Origin: Solibacillus sp. R5-41 | GTDB taxonomy: Bacteria > Bacillota > Bacilli > Bacillales_A > Planococcaceae | DNA: 64,000 nt | Assembly: GCF_002736105.1 (NCBI RefSeq) | Contig: NZ_CP024123.1 | Coordinates: 1,976,001-2,040,000, forward strand | Direction of reading: 5' to 3' | Shown: one piece after another, positions 1 through 7,555 of the stretch | Position numbering within the stretch: position 1 is the stretch's first letter | Layout: each line of letters starts with the position of its first letter | Program-made: the position numbers and the translations under genes | Notes under the pieces: generated by a model | What the model saw: only the letters and a program-made list of their open reading frames with translations | The model's database searches: none | What the model was told of the DNA's origin: nothing

Positions 1-723
1 TATGAGGAAACGATTACAAAGCAGTATCATTCGGTTAATTCAATCAATCGAAAATATGCGTCAACACGTCATTTTTTAAGCTTTTTACAACTAAGAGATG
101 TCATAAAAAATTACTCGCCGAAATACCTTCAGCCGTTAAATAAAGAACAGGCTGTAATCAAAACATTAGAACAGCATCAAGCAAAAAAAGCGCTGGCCGT
201 ATGGTTTCAAAAGTATGAGCAGGCAAAAACAGATGAAGATGCGTGGCTTGCATTACGCAATGCGACCATCGTAGCAGTCATTGCGGAACTTGGGATTAAA
301 TCCGCGGAAGTTGTTCGAATGGAGTGGAAACATTTTCATGAAGCTTCCCAGCAATGGACGGTCATTGCGGCGAAAAAGTCTCGGAAATTACCGCTCTCCA
401 ACGCGCTAATGAAGCAGCTTTTATATTATCAAGAAGAAACGCTCAAATGGATGCCGATTGCTAGTGAAGTGTCCGTCGTTTGGCTAGGACTTGGTAATAA
501 AAAAGGGCAATCCATCACGGTCAAAACGGTTGAACGTATCTTTTTTACGATTTCACAACAGGTTAGTTTTAAAGTTACTACGACCAATTTGCGATACCGC
601 GCCATGCAAAATGAGCTTGCCGATTTTAATAAACTAACTGAGTTATATGAACAATTTGGCTATGCACGAAAAGGTGTTTTTACAGAACGACAGCAGCGCA
701 TGACAAAACAAGTAAAAGAATGA
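1..723 (+). CDS. Degenerate tyrosine recombinase/integrase-like protein, 5' end outside window
   Basis: The reading frame is open from the first base, so the start lies upstream; 240 residues are visible. It resembles the C-terminal half of a phage-integrase/Xer recombinase: the segment ELGIKSAEVVRMEWKHF occupies the place of the usual GLRxSELxxLxWxDI box, and TNLRYRAM the place of HxLRHTxA. In both boxes key catalytic residues (the first Arg, the His of the HxxR box) are replaced, and no clear LGH...Y end is visible. The protein is therefore probably inactive as a recombinase, or a divergent structural relative. No terminator is evident before the next gene. Family assignment is by pattern only. 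Confidence 0.55.
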   Translation, partial: YEETITKQYHSVNSINRKYASTRHFLSFLQLRDVIKNYSPKYLQPLNKEQAVIKTLEQHQAKKALAVWFQKYEQAKTDEDAWLALRNATIVAVIAELGIKSAEVVRMEWKHFHEASQQWTVIAAKKSRKLPLSNALMKQLLYYQEETLKWMPIASEVSVVWLGLGNKKGQSITVKTVERIFFTISQQVSFKVTTTNLRYRAMQNELADFNKLTELYEQFGYARKGVFTERQQRMTKQVKE

Positions 724-822
724 TCTTGCTTATTGTAAACTACTAATTAGTGCGAGTGTATAATGATGGAAGATTCACAATATGATACAATAATTAAATA
801 AAAGTAAAAGGGGGAAATTCAA

Positions 823-1218
823 ATGGCTATTTCATTAATGGAAGCTTATATTATCGAAACATTAAAGGTGCATCCTTATACATATAAGGAAGTAGTCGGG
901 TATTTACAGCATGGGGATTTGGAAATTTTTTCGAAAGACTATGATTATGATTTTACGTTATTGCAAAAACTATATACTACGGATGAGACCGAGTTTAAAG
1001 CCGCTTACACAGAGCGTTATACGGTAAAGTACGTAACAATCAATGGGTTAATAGGACTTTTACGCATGAGATTTGGCATTGTGGATGGTTTTACTAAGCA
1101 TGAAACAAGTGTATCTGGCATAGAAGTGAACGCAGAAGTAGAGGAAGCGATTCGCTTTATGCTCTCGTCCAATTGGAATGTCACTCGTGAAGGGAATACC
1201 ATTACGATTTCAGCATAG
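823..1218 (+). CDS. Hypothetical protein, 131 aa
   Basis: A good AAGGGGGAAA ribosome binding site precedes the ATG, and a TATAAT -10 box lies at 759-764, with a possible -35 TTGTAA at 733-738 but a long spacer of 20 nt. The product is soluble and mildly acidic with no signal peptide or membrane segment. It contains a hydrophobic helix-like stretch near residues 65-85 (VKYVTINGLIGLLRMRFG) and a C-terminal segment alternating as beta strands. I do not recognise the family. The next small membrane gene follows after 9 nt, so the two are probably co-transcribed. Confidence 0.7.
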   Translation: MAISLMEAYIIETLKVHPYTYKEVVGYLQHGDLEIFSKDYDYDFTLLQKLYTTDETEFKAAYTERYTVKYVTINGLIGLLRMRFGIVDGFTKHETSVSGIEVNAEVEEAIRFMLSSNWNVTREGNTITISA

Positions 1219-1227
1219 GAGATGTCA

Positions 1228-1365
1228 ATGAATTTACTAATATTGTTGATTGTCGCTATAGTAATTATTCCGTTGTTTTTTAAGGTTTTAGGCAAGCTTT
1301 TTAAATGGGTGATCATTGCCATTATTCTCTATTATCTTTATACAAATTTTATAGCGGTCGGTTAA
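1228..1365 (+). CDS. Small hydrophobic membrane protein, 45 aa
   Basis: ATG at 1228 is preceded by AGGAGA at 1218-1223, a well-placed ribosome binding site. The 45-residue product is almost entirely hydrophobic: a first segment (residues 2-18), a short basic turn VLGKLFKW, and a second hydrophobic segment (residues 28-43). It would be a two-helix hairpin or a single long membrane segment. It sits 9 nt after the preceding gene and ends just before the ribosome binding site of the transporter downstream, which suggests an operon. Function unknown. Confidence 0.55.
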   Translation: MNLLILLIVAIVIIPLFFKVLGKLFKWVIIAIILYYLYTNFIAVG

Positions 1366-1396
1366 CGAGTCAATGGGAAGGAAGAAGGTGTTTTTA

Positions 1397-2665
1397 GTGT
1401 TTGCTAAAATACAAGAGCAAGATTCTATTGAAACGTACATTGAATCACCAGAGAAGTTAAAAAAGCTCTATAAACGTGTGCTTTTCGTTGTTAGTCTGTC
1501 ACAAATTTTTGGTGGTGCAGGGCTCGCTGCGGGTGTTACGGTCGGTGCATTATTAGCCCAACAAATGCTTGGGACGGATGCTTATGCTGGGCTACCTGTT
1601 GCTTTATTGACTTTAGGTTCAGCATGCGCGGCTTTTCTCGTTGGGAAACTGTCACAAAATCGTGGGCGCCGTATCGGACTTTCGACCGGATTTATCGTAG
1701 GTGGTCTTGGTGCGATTGGTGTAGTCATCGCGGCAATGATGAATAGTGTGCTGTTACTTTTTGTCTCGCTATTATTTTATGGTGCGGGGACGGCGACGAA
1801 TTTACAAGCCCGTTATGCAGGGACAGATTTAGCTAATACGAAACAAAGAGCAACGGCCATTAGTACGACGATGATGATGACGACATTTGGTGCAGTTGCT
1901 GGTCCGAATTTAGTCGGCGTAATGGGGGATTTTGCGACATTCGTTGGTATCCCTTCACTTGCTGGTCCGTTCATTTTATCGGCAGCAGCCTTTATTTTAG
2001 CGGGTATTGTATTATTTATTATGCTTCGTCCAGATCCACTACATATAGCGAATAAAATCGCAACGTATCAACAGCAAAATGGACAGTTTACAAATATTGA
2101 TGTACAAAAGGTGAATAATAAAAAAGGGTTAGCAGTTGGTGCGACTGTTATGGTGCTTACACAAATTGTAATGGTAGCGGTCATGACGATGACACCGGTT
2201 CATATGCAACACCATGGCTATGATATGGCTGATGTAGGATTGGTCATTGGTTTCCATGTCGCGGCGATGTATTTACCATCCTTATTCACAGGGATTCTTG
2301 TTGATAAAATAGGTCGAACAGCTATGAGTATTGCTGCGGGCGTTATATTGTTACTAGCGGGGTTATTTGCGGCGTTCGCACCGAATGATTCCTTACTTTT
2401 ACTAATTGTTGCACTATCCTTACTTGGACTCGGATGGAACTTCGGTTTAATTAGTGGAACAGCTCAAGTAGTCGATTCGACAGAGCCTTCAACACGAGCA
2501 AAAACGCAAGGTAAATTGGATGTGTTAATCGCATTAGCAGGCGCATCTGGTGGAGCACTGTCGGGAATGGTCGTAGCGAGTTCAAGCTATGATGTGTTAG
2601 CTTTAGCTGGTGGATTACTAGCTTTACTTTTAATACCGGTAGTTATTTGGTCTCGGAAAACTTAA
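1397..2665 (+). CDS. MFS-family membrane transporter
   Basis: The product has about twelve hydrophobic segments and an MFS-like loop after the second helix (GKLSQNRGRRIGLSTG), the position of the family signature between helices 2 and 3. A related loop in the second half reads VDKIGRTAMSIAAG. A central hydrophilic loop lies around residues 220-245. The frame is open from ATG 1373, but GTG 1397 is preceded by AGAAGGTG at 1383-1390 with 6 nt spacing and is the better start, giving 422 aa. The substrate cannot be told; drug or small-molecule efflux is a guess. A terminator hairpin follows directly. Confidence 0.85.
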   Translation: MFAKIQEQDSIETYIESPEKLKKLYKRVLFVVSLSQIFGGAGLAAGVTVGALLAQQMLGTDAYAGLPVALLTLGSACAAFLVGKLSQNRGRRIGLSTGFIVGGLGAIGVVIAAMMNSVLLLFVSLLFYGAGTATNLQARYAGTDLANTKQRATAISTTMMMTTFGAVAGPNLVGVMGDFATFVGIPSLAGPFILSAAAFILAGIVLFIMLRPDPLHIANKIATYQQQNGQFTNIDVQKVNNKKGLAVGATVMVLTQIVMVAVMTMTPVHMQHHGYDMADVGLVIGFHVAAMYLPSLFTGILVDKIGRTAMSIAAGVILLLAGLFAAFAPNDSLLLLIVALSLLGLGWNFGLISGTAQVVDSTEPSTRAKTQGKLDVLIALAGASGGALSGMVVASSSYDVLALAGGLLALLLIPVVIWSRKT

Positions 2666-2678
2666 TAATTGAAAATCG

Positions 2679-2711
2679 CGGTGCTTCCTGTATGGGATAG
2701 CGCCGTTTTTT
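2679..2711 (+). terminator. Rho-independent terminator after the MFS gene
   Basis: Arms CGGTGCT (2679-2685) and AGCGCCG (2699-2705) pair with one G-T wobble and are followed by six T residues. It lies 13 nt after the MFS stop codon. Confidence 0.7.
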
Positions 2712-2831
2712 ACATGTGTAAACGGTAAGCATCTGCGCGACGAGCAATTAACAGAGCTACTATTAGCATATATTGCAATGAACAACGATTGAATTTGAAT
2801 AGGAGGGGTCGATTTTAACGGAAATCATACA

Positions 2832-3512
2832 TTGTTGGACTGGAAGACAGGGGATGTAAACGGAGACGGTATTTTAGATACCGTCTATTTATATGGTAAT
2901 GTCGATGGATCACCAAGTATCTTTGCCGACAACATTACGCTGGTGATTCGTGATGGGTGGTCAAATAAAAGTACAATCGTTCATTTTAAAAACAACGCGG
3001 GATATAATGCTAGGTTGTTTCTTGGCGACTTTAATAAGAATCATATACCAGACATTATGGTAAGTATTGATACGGGCGGGAGTGGCGGATATGGCATCTT
3101 TTATATCTATTCCTTCAAAAACAACAATTTAACTGAGCTGTTTAACTTTGATAAATATAATGAAGAATACAAATTCCAATTAAATTACGCCGATTTTTAT
3201 AAGGTTCGTGTTGAAAGTCACTCACCTAATAGGTTGTTCATTATAGACATTAGCACCAAAGGACCTGATTACTTATCAGAGTATTACGACGCCAATGGAC
3301 TACTTAAAAAACCGATAGAAGGCGGGGTTCTAGCCTTAGGAGCTGTTTATCCGATCATTACAACTAACAAAAGCTATAATTTTGACTTAGTAGCTCTACA
3401 GCGTATTATTGGCCCAACAAATGTAGATACGTTAGGATACGTTGAAAACCTCCTGTCATGGAAAGGTTCACAATTTCATTCAAATCGCTTGTCAGTTTCA
3501 ATACCATTTTGA
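2832..3512 (+). CDS. FG-GAP/VCBS-like repeat protein lacking its signal peptide, probably 5'-truncated
   Basis: The protein carries DVNGDGILDTVYLYG (residue 8 on) and LFLGDFNKNHIPDIMVS (residue 62 on), the Asp/Asn/Gly calcium-binding signatures of FG-GAP/VCBS beta-propeller repeats. The C-terminal segment (IIGPTNVDTLGYVENLLSW) looks complete. Homologous Bacillales proteins are secreted, but here the frame opens only at 2799 after a TGA and has no ATG. The first usable start is TTG 2832, with AGGAGGGG at 2801-2808 lying 23 nt upstream, too far to serve it. The signal peptide and true start therefore appear lost, so this may be a pseudogene. A ribosome binding site with no start behind it supports a small 5' lesion. 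Confidence 0.55.
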   Translation: MLDWKTGDVNGDGILDTVYLYGNVDGSPSIFADNITLVIRDGWSNKSTIVHFKNNAGYNARLFLGDFNKNHIPDIMVSIDTGGSGGYGIFYIYSFKNNNLTELFNFDKYNEEYKFQLNYADFYKVRVESHSPNRLFIIDISTKGPDYLSEYYDANGLLKKPIEGGVLALGAVYPIITTNKSYNFDLVALQRIIGPTNVDTLGYVENLLSWKGSQFHSNRLSVSIPF

Positions 3513-3619
3513 AAAAAAACCACCCTTATGAAGGGAATTGTTAGCTGTATTTGCACCAAAAGTAAGTGAAGAATTGAGGCGAGAGGATGTTGCTGATGGA
3601 GAAAAGTAAAGATATAGCC

Positions 3620-3710
3620 TCCATCAGTGGCTGTCACAGATTTTGAAATGATTAATTCGGCAAGCATAATTCAAAAAATTGACGCAATTATGCCGAGGTG
3701 TAATTGATTG
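3620..3710 (+). repeat. Dispersed intergenic repeat family A, copy 1
   Basis: The palindromic core is at 3685-3706, with arms CAATTATGCC and GGTGTAATTG. It is preceded by a GTGG(C/A)TGTCACAGATTTTG block at about 3632-3650 that recurs at 58165-58185. Related copies are at 51422-51443, 60528-60549 and 61665-61686. Confidence 0.6.
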
Positions 3711-3763
3711 ATATAAACATAATTTTAAAATTAGATTCACTAATCTCATAGCATGATGAATCA

Positions 3764-3797
3764 AGCCTGCTCAATTATTAATCTGAGAGGGCTTTTT
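3764..3797 (+). terminator. Terminator-like hairpin in the 3.5-4.1 kb gap
   Basis: AGCCTGCTCA (3764-3773) pairs with TGAGAGGGCT (3784-3793) apart from a 2-nt internal mismatch, and five T residues follow. No intact gene lies just upstream; together with the repeat at 3620-3710 this is all I can see between 3513 and 4054. Confidence 0.4.
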
Positions 3798-4054
3798 ATG
3801 TTACATATTAAACGGTGGTTTGATAAACAATAGTTTTTCTCTAAATTGTAAAAATAATCCCAAATTTATCCATAAAACACTCTTTTTAAAAATCGCTCTG
3901 AGACGATTTGACCTATACCTACACCCACAAAAGTTAATTTCACTTCGTCTGAATGCGAAATTACAAAGGTAGAATATATGTTCTGTTTAGAGGTTGGAAT
4001 CCGTAATTTTTATCCATTTTATTACAAAAAGTGAAGGATAATGCTTGTAAATCC

Positions 4055-4103
4055 AAATAAAGTTCCCAAATATGAATTTGGGAACTTTATTTCATGCTAT
4101 AAT
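4055..4103 (+). promoter_or_regulatory. Extended -10 promoter overlapped by a perfect 17-bp inverted repeat
   Basis: The arms at 4055-4071 and 4076-4092 are exact reverse complements with a 4-nt loop, AT-rich outside and GGGAAC/GTTCCC inside. Immediately downstream is TGCTATAAT (4095-4103), an extended -10 element, so transcription would start near 4110. The dyad covers the -35 region and is well placed to be an operator. It could also act as a bidirectional terminator. Confidence 0.55.
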
Positions 4104-4122
4104 AGTGCTAGAGGTGAGGGAA

Positions 4123-5073
4123 TTGACAAAAACGGCTTTGCCAAAAGTTTTGAGAGATTTTTTAGTTTACTTAACGACGATTACCGGAAAATCACCACGC
4201 ACTCGGAAAGAATACGAATATGATCTCGTACTGTTTTTTCGATTTTTAAAAAGTGTGGAGAAAGACATGACACCGGATCTTATACATACGATTGATATTT
4301 CAGATGTTACTGCTGACTGGATTAAGGAATTATCTTTGGAGGATTTGTATTACTTTATGGAATATTGTGAGGTGCAGCGTGGAAATTCAGCGGCGGCACG
4401 AGCGCGCAAGGTGGCAACATTGAAAGCCTTTTTTAAATACTTGAAAGGCAAGCGAAGACTCATTGAAGAAAATCCGGCTGAGGAGCTTGAATCACCGAAA
4501 ATTGGTCGAAGAAAACCCATTTATTTGAATATGGATGAGGCCCAAACGTTTTTAAAAGCAATAGATGAGCAGTATTATTCCGCTCGGGACTACTGCATGA
4601 TGGTATTTTTCTTAAATCTGGGCATACGTGTATCCGAGCTGTGTTCGCTAAATGTCGAATCCATTCATGGGCGCCAGTTGACGGTAATTGGTAAGGGAAA
4701 TAAGGAACGCACTGTTTATATAAATGATGCTTGTGTTGCTGCGTTAGATCGATATGTAGAAGAGCGCCATACATATAAGGGGACGGGTCCAGAGCCTTTA
4801 TTCGTTTCACAGAAAGGGACGCGTTTTGCTCGCCAAACAGTTGCGAAAATGGTGAAGAAAATCAATGCGCAGTCGATTAAGAAAGAAAAATTAACACCTC
4901 ATAAGCTACGCCATACTTCAGCGACAATGATGTATAAAGCTGGCGCGGACATTCGAAGTTTGCAACATATTTTAGGACACTCAAGCGTTGCGACGACGCA
5001 AATTTACACACATATCGAAGACGAGCAAATTCAAGACGTACTGAAAAATAATCCGTTTAACACCATAAAATGA
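4123..5073 (+). CDS. Xer-like tyrosine recombinase
   Basis: This 316-residue enzyme has the two-domain layout of XerC/XerD: an N-terminal SAM-like core-binding domain (about 1-110) and a catalytic domain with all the expected residues, namely Arg in LGIRVSELC, Lys in GKGNKER, HKLRH, LGHSS and the nucleophile Tyr in TQIYTHIEDEQ. The frame is open from 4072, but TTG 4123 has GAGGTGAGGG at 4111-4120 directly before it and lies just after the predicted transcription start near 4110, so it is preferred. The family is conserved in Firmicutes alongside the true XerC/XerD; its target site is not known to me. Its 3' end is repeated in diverged form at 5988-6041, beyond the methyltransferase gene. Confidence 0.85.
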   Translation: MTKTALPKVLRDFLVYLTTITGKSPRTRKEYEYDLVLFFRFLKSVEKDMTPDLIHTIDISDVTADWIKELSLEDLYYFMEYCEVQRGNSAAARARKVATLKAFFKYLKGKRRLIEENPAEELESPKIGRRKPIYLNMDEAQTFLKAIDEQYYSARDYCMMVFFLNLGIRVSELCSLNVESIHGRQLTVIGKGNKERTVYINDACVAALDRYVEERHTYKGTGPEPLFVSQKGTRFARQTVAKMVKKINAQSIKKEKLTPHKLRHTSATMMYKAGADIRSLQHILGHSSVATTQIYTHIEDEQIQDVLKNNPFNTIK

Positions 5074-5086
5074 TTATGTAAACTAA
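5063..5086 (+). repeat. 24-bp direct repeat, left copy (recombinase 3' end)
   Basis: The 24 bases across the recombinase stop codon, starting CCATAAAATGATT and ending GTAAACTAA, recur without change at 6031-6054. The pair brackets the methyltransferase gene. Confidence 0.85.
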
Positions 5087-5171
5087 GATTAAATGCGCAA
5101 GTTTCTTGAAGAAGGAGTTATATACCTAAATGTCGAATTACTTAGAAAATTAAAAGAAATTAGGTGATTTT

Positions 5172-5987
5172 ATGAGTAATATTATTAATTACTATAATAA
5201 TTTTGATGAATGGGGACGTCTTGAAAGAGAGCCTATTGAATTCCAAGTAAATTGGCATTATATAAAAAAATATATGCCTTTATCTGGATCGGTGCTAGAT
5301 AATGGTGCGGGTCCAGGGAAGTATTCTATGAAACTCGCTACTGAAGGTTATCATGTAACATTGACCGATTTAACACCAAAACTTGTTGAAATTGCTAAAA
5401 ATAAAGCACGGGAACTTCAGTTAGAAGCATACTTTAGTGGTTTTTTTGTTGCTGATGCTACCGAACTTCATGTGATAAAAGATGCACAGTTCGATGCTTC
5501 ATTAATGCTTGGTCCTATGTATCATTTGCAAAAGGAAACCGACCGAATAAAAGCAATACAAGAGTTATATAGGGTGACGAAGAAGGATGGAATCGTTTTT
5601 GTTGCGTTCATGCCTAGAATCAGGCATATATTGACGTCCCTATTACATCCTGAAAATTGGAAACCAAATAATGATATCGAAAACATCCAACATTTTTCTG
5701 AAACAGGTTGTTTTAATCATCAGGATGAAGGACGATTTACAGGTGCTTATTACTTTAATATTGAAGAAATAAAACCATTTATGGAAGAGCAAGGGTTTGA
5801 AACTTTGGAATTAATAGGTTCAAATGTAGGTGCAATATTAAACGCTGAAAATTGGAGCTACTGGAGAGATAAAGGCGAAAAGGAATTTGAGAAAATTATA
5901 GAATTACTAATTGAAAAAGCAAATGATCCTTCTATTTTAGGAATTTCCTCCCACTTACTATATGTTGGAAGAAAAAAAGATAGCTAA
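5172..5987 (+). CDS. Class I SAM-dependent methyltransferase
   Basis: The 271-residue protein carries the class I SAM-binding motif I VLDNGAGPGKYS (about residue 41) followed by the acidic loop VTLTDLTPKLVE and the motif IV region FDASLMLGPMYHL, typical of the Methyltransf_11/25 type. The ATG is preceded by TTAGGTGATTTT. There is no membrane or signal segment, so it acts in the cytoplasm on an unidentified small molecule or macromolecule. It stands alone between two copies of the recombinase 3' end, and its stop codon is followed at once by the second copy. This suggests it arrived as a passenger on an inserted segment. Confidence 0.8.
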   Translation: MSNIINYYNNFDEWGRLEREPIEFQVNWHYIKKYMPLSGSVLDNGAGPGKYSMKLATEGYHVTLTDLTPKLVEIAKNKARELQLEAYFSGFFVADATELHVIKDAQFDASLMLGPMYHLQKETDRIKAIQELYRVTKKDGIVFVAFMPRIRHILTSLLHPENWKPNNDIENIQHFSETGCFNHQDEGRFTGAYYFNIEEIKPFMEEQGFETLELIGSNVGAILNAENWSYWRDKGEKEFEKIIELLIEKANDPSILGISSHLLYVGRKKDS

Positions 5988-6041
5988 GAAGAGCAAAAAC
6001 AAGATGTTCTGAGAATAAACCCTGTTAAATCCATAAAATGA
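5988..6041 (+). pseudogene. Remnant of a second, diverged recombinase 3' end
   Basis: Read in frame, the 18 codons give EEQKQDVLRINPVKSIK and a TGA stop. This aligns with the last residues of the recombinase at 4123-5073 (DEQIQDVLKNNPFNTIK, stop), with many synonymous base differences upstream of an identical stretch. It begins directly after the methyltransferase stop. It looks like the displaced end of an older recombinase gene rather than chance similarity. Confidence 0.6.
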
Positions 6042-6054
6042 TTATGTAAACTAA
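6031..6054 (+). repeat. 24-bp direct repeat, right copy
   Basis: Identical to 5063-5086. The identity spans the last codons, the stop and 13 nt after it; on both sides the two copies diverge. It is a candidate attachment or crossover core. Confidence 0.8.
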
Positions 6055-6152
6055 AATAATTTCCAAATATAATTACAGTGAAATAGTTCTAGGCTTTTGC
6101 ATTAGTATACATGTAAATGGTAATTTTTATATAAAAGAAACAGGGGGAAGTT

Positions 6153-6626
6153 ATGAGTGGTTCCATAAATTATAAAATCTGGACTGTATGTATGATCCAA
6201 AACGAAGATAAGGTATTACTTCTTGATAGACAACATGACAATTTCAAAGGATTTATTCCACCAGGTGGTAAAGTAGAATTTCCGGAAAGTATTATTGAAG
6301 CTGCTATAAGAGAAGTAAGAGAAGAAACGGGTTTAGAAGTTAGCAACCTTATATTTAAAGGACTTTATGAATACGTTAATCCAATCGCTAAGGATCGATA
6401 TATGATATTTAATTATATTACAAAGGATTTCGAAGGGGAACTACTTGAAGATGCTCCTGAAGGGAAAGCAGTTTGGGTAAATATCGAGGATGCATATAAT
6501 CTACCGATGCAAAATTCGATTCGTAGAAGATTTCCTTTATTTTTTAAAGATGGCACATTTGAAATTCAAGTTGAATGGAATCATGAAAAAAATCAAGAGG
6601 GTAAGGTAGTAATTCGAAATACATAA
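6153..6626 (+). CDS. Nudix hydrolase (MutT-like)
   Basis: The 157-residue protein contains a complete Nudix box, from GGKVEFPES to REVREETGL (about residues 37-60), matching Gx5Ex7REUxEExGU, which binds the metal ion for cleavage of a nucleoside diphosphate linked to X. The N-terminal part WTVCMIQNEDKVLLLDRQ is the usual first strand pair. The ATG at 6153 has a strong CAGGGGGAA ribosome binding site. Proteins like this hydrolyse oxidised or non-canonical nucleotides; the exact substrate cannot be read from sequence. It is monocistronic, ending before a strong terminator. Confidence 0.85.
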   Translation: MSGSINYKIWTVCMIQNEDKVLLLDRQHDNFKGFIPPGGKVEFPESIIEAAIREVREETGLEVSNLIFKGLYEYVNPIAKDRYMIFNYITKDFEGELLEDAPEGKAVWVNIEDAYNLPMQNSIRRRFPLFFKDGTFEIQVEWNHEKNQEGKVVIRNT

Positions 6627-6691
6627 TACTTCTTTTTTAACTAACGGCATATCCTGTGCCAACGCCTTTGTGACCAATATCGTGGTGCCTT

Positions 6692-6726
6692 AAAAGCAGA
6701 TAATACTAAATTATCTGCTTTTTTTG
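6692..6726 (+). terminator. Terminator after the Nudix gene
   Basis: Twelve-base arms AAAAGCAGATAA (6692-6703) and TTATCTGCTTTT (6711-6722) with a 7-nt loop and a T-run. The T-run overlaps the first dyad of the next gene's control region. Confidence 0.85.
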
Positions 6727-6774
6727 TTTACTTAAAAATAAACAATGGTATATTGTTTATGAAATAATAAACAA
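6724..6774 (+). promoter_or_regulatory. Two tandem dyads TTGTTTA...TAAACAA, candidate operator
   Basis: TTGTTTA (6724-6730) with TAAACAA (6739-6745), and TTGTTTAT (6753-6760) with ATAAACAA (6767-6774). The two dyads share half-sites and their centres are 29 bp apart, close to three helical turns. They end at the ribosome binding site of a regulator gene, so autoregulation is likely. Confidence 0.5.
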
Positions 6775-6789
6775 ATGGAGGTTTTGTTT

Positions 6790-7524
6790 GTGGATATTGA
6801 AACATTATCTATTGAGCAACTCGTAAATGGATATGTGGAAACCGACGAGGTGTATAGCTGTTTATTTTGTGAGAAACAGTATGATAAGTTCGAAGTTTAT
6901 CCAGTAGATGGACGCTTTTTCACGGCGCAAAAAATGATCTATCAGCATCACAAAGAAGAGCATGGCTCGGTGTTTGATGCACTTATTCAGCTCGATAAGA
7001 AGCATACAGGTTTATCGGATATTCAAATCGAATTACTTACGCTATTTGCACAGGGGTTGCCAGATAAAGAAATTGTACAACATACTTCCGCGAATAGTGT
7101 GTCAACCATTCGCCAGCATCGATTTAAATTGAAGGAAAAAGAGAAACAGGCGAAAGTTTTTCTGGCGATTATGCAAGTATTTGATGAGATCGAACATTAC
7201 GAACCGATACATAAGGGGGCAAAACAAGTGGATGAACGTTTTGCGATTACAGCCGATGAAAAGAAAAAAGTGCTAGAAACGTATTATAAAGAAGGTTTAG
7301 AAGGGGCGATTAGTACGTTTCCAAGTAAAGAGAAGCGTAAAATTATCTTATTGCAACAAATTATGACGAATTTTGAAGCTGGGAAAAAGTATTTGGAAAA
7401 AGAATTAAACGATATTTTAAAGCCTATATATAGTGATTATGTAACGATTCGACGTTATTTAATTCAATATGGATTCATGGAACGTACGGATGATTGCGCG
7501 TTTTATTGGGTGAAGGAAAACTAA
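6790..7524 (+). CDS. LuxR-like / DUF2087 transcriptional regulator
   Basis: The N-terminal third has a C-x2-C pair (YSCLFCEKQY) and H-x3-H (HHKEEH) that could bind zinc. The middle (LSDIQIELLTLFAQGLPDKEIVQHT...STIRQHRFKLKEKEKQAK) matches a LuxR/sigma-70 region 4 type helix-turn-helix. The C-terminal 80 residues (FAITADEKKKVLETYY...YVTIRRYLIQYGFMERTDDCAFYWVKE) fit the DUF2087 domain. GTG 6790 is chosen because GGAGG at 6777-6781 lies 8 nt before it; an ATG at 6775 would overlap that site. It probably controls itself through the two dyads just upstream and perhaps the DUF6176 gene after it. Confidence 0.7.
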   Translation: MDIETLSIEQLVNGYVETDEVYSCLFCEKQYDKFEVYPVDGRFFTAQKMIYQHHKEEHGSVFDALIQLDKKHTGLSDIQIELLTLFAQGLPDKEIVQHTSANSVSTIRQHRFKLKEKEKQAKVFLAIMQVFDEIEHYEPIHKGAKQVDERFAITADEKKKVLETYYKEGLEGAISTFPSKEKRKIILLQQIMTNFEAGKKYLEKELNDILKPIYSDYVTIRRYLIQYGFMERTDDCAFYWVKEN

Positions 7525-7555
7525 ATCGACTATTTTGGATGCGAGGAGGATTACA

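Noticed and set aside
4041-4223. Short open frame overlapping the recombinase start
   Set aside because: No ribosome binding site, lies across the palindrome and promoter, and is in a different frame from the clear recombinase homology.
6630-6690. AACTAACGG near 6640, like the left flank of the IS110 target
   Set aside because: Only 9 bases match, the right half TTTAGTTGAAT is missing, and no transposase fragment is nearby.
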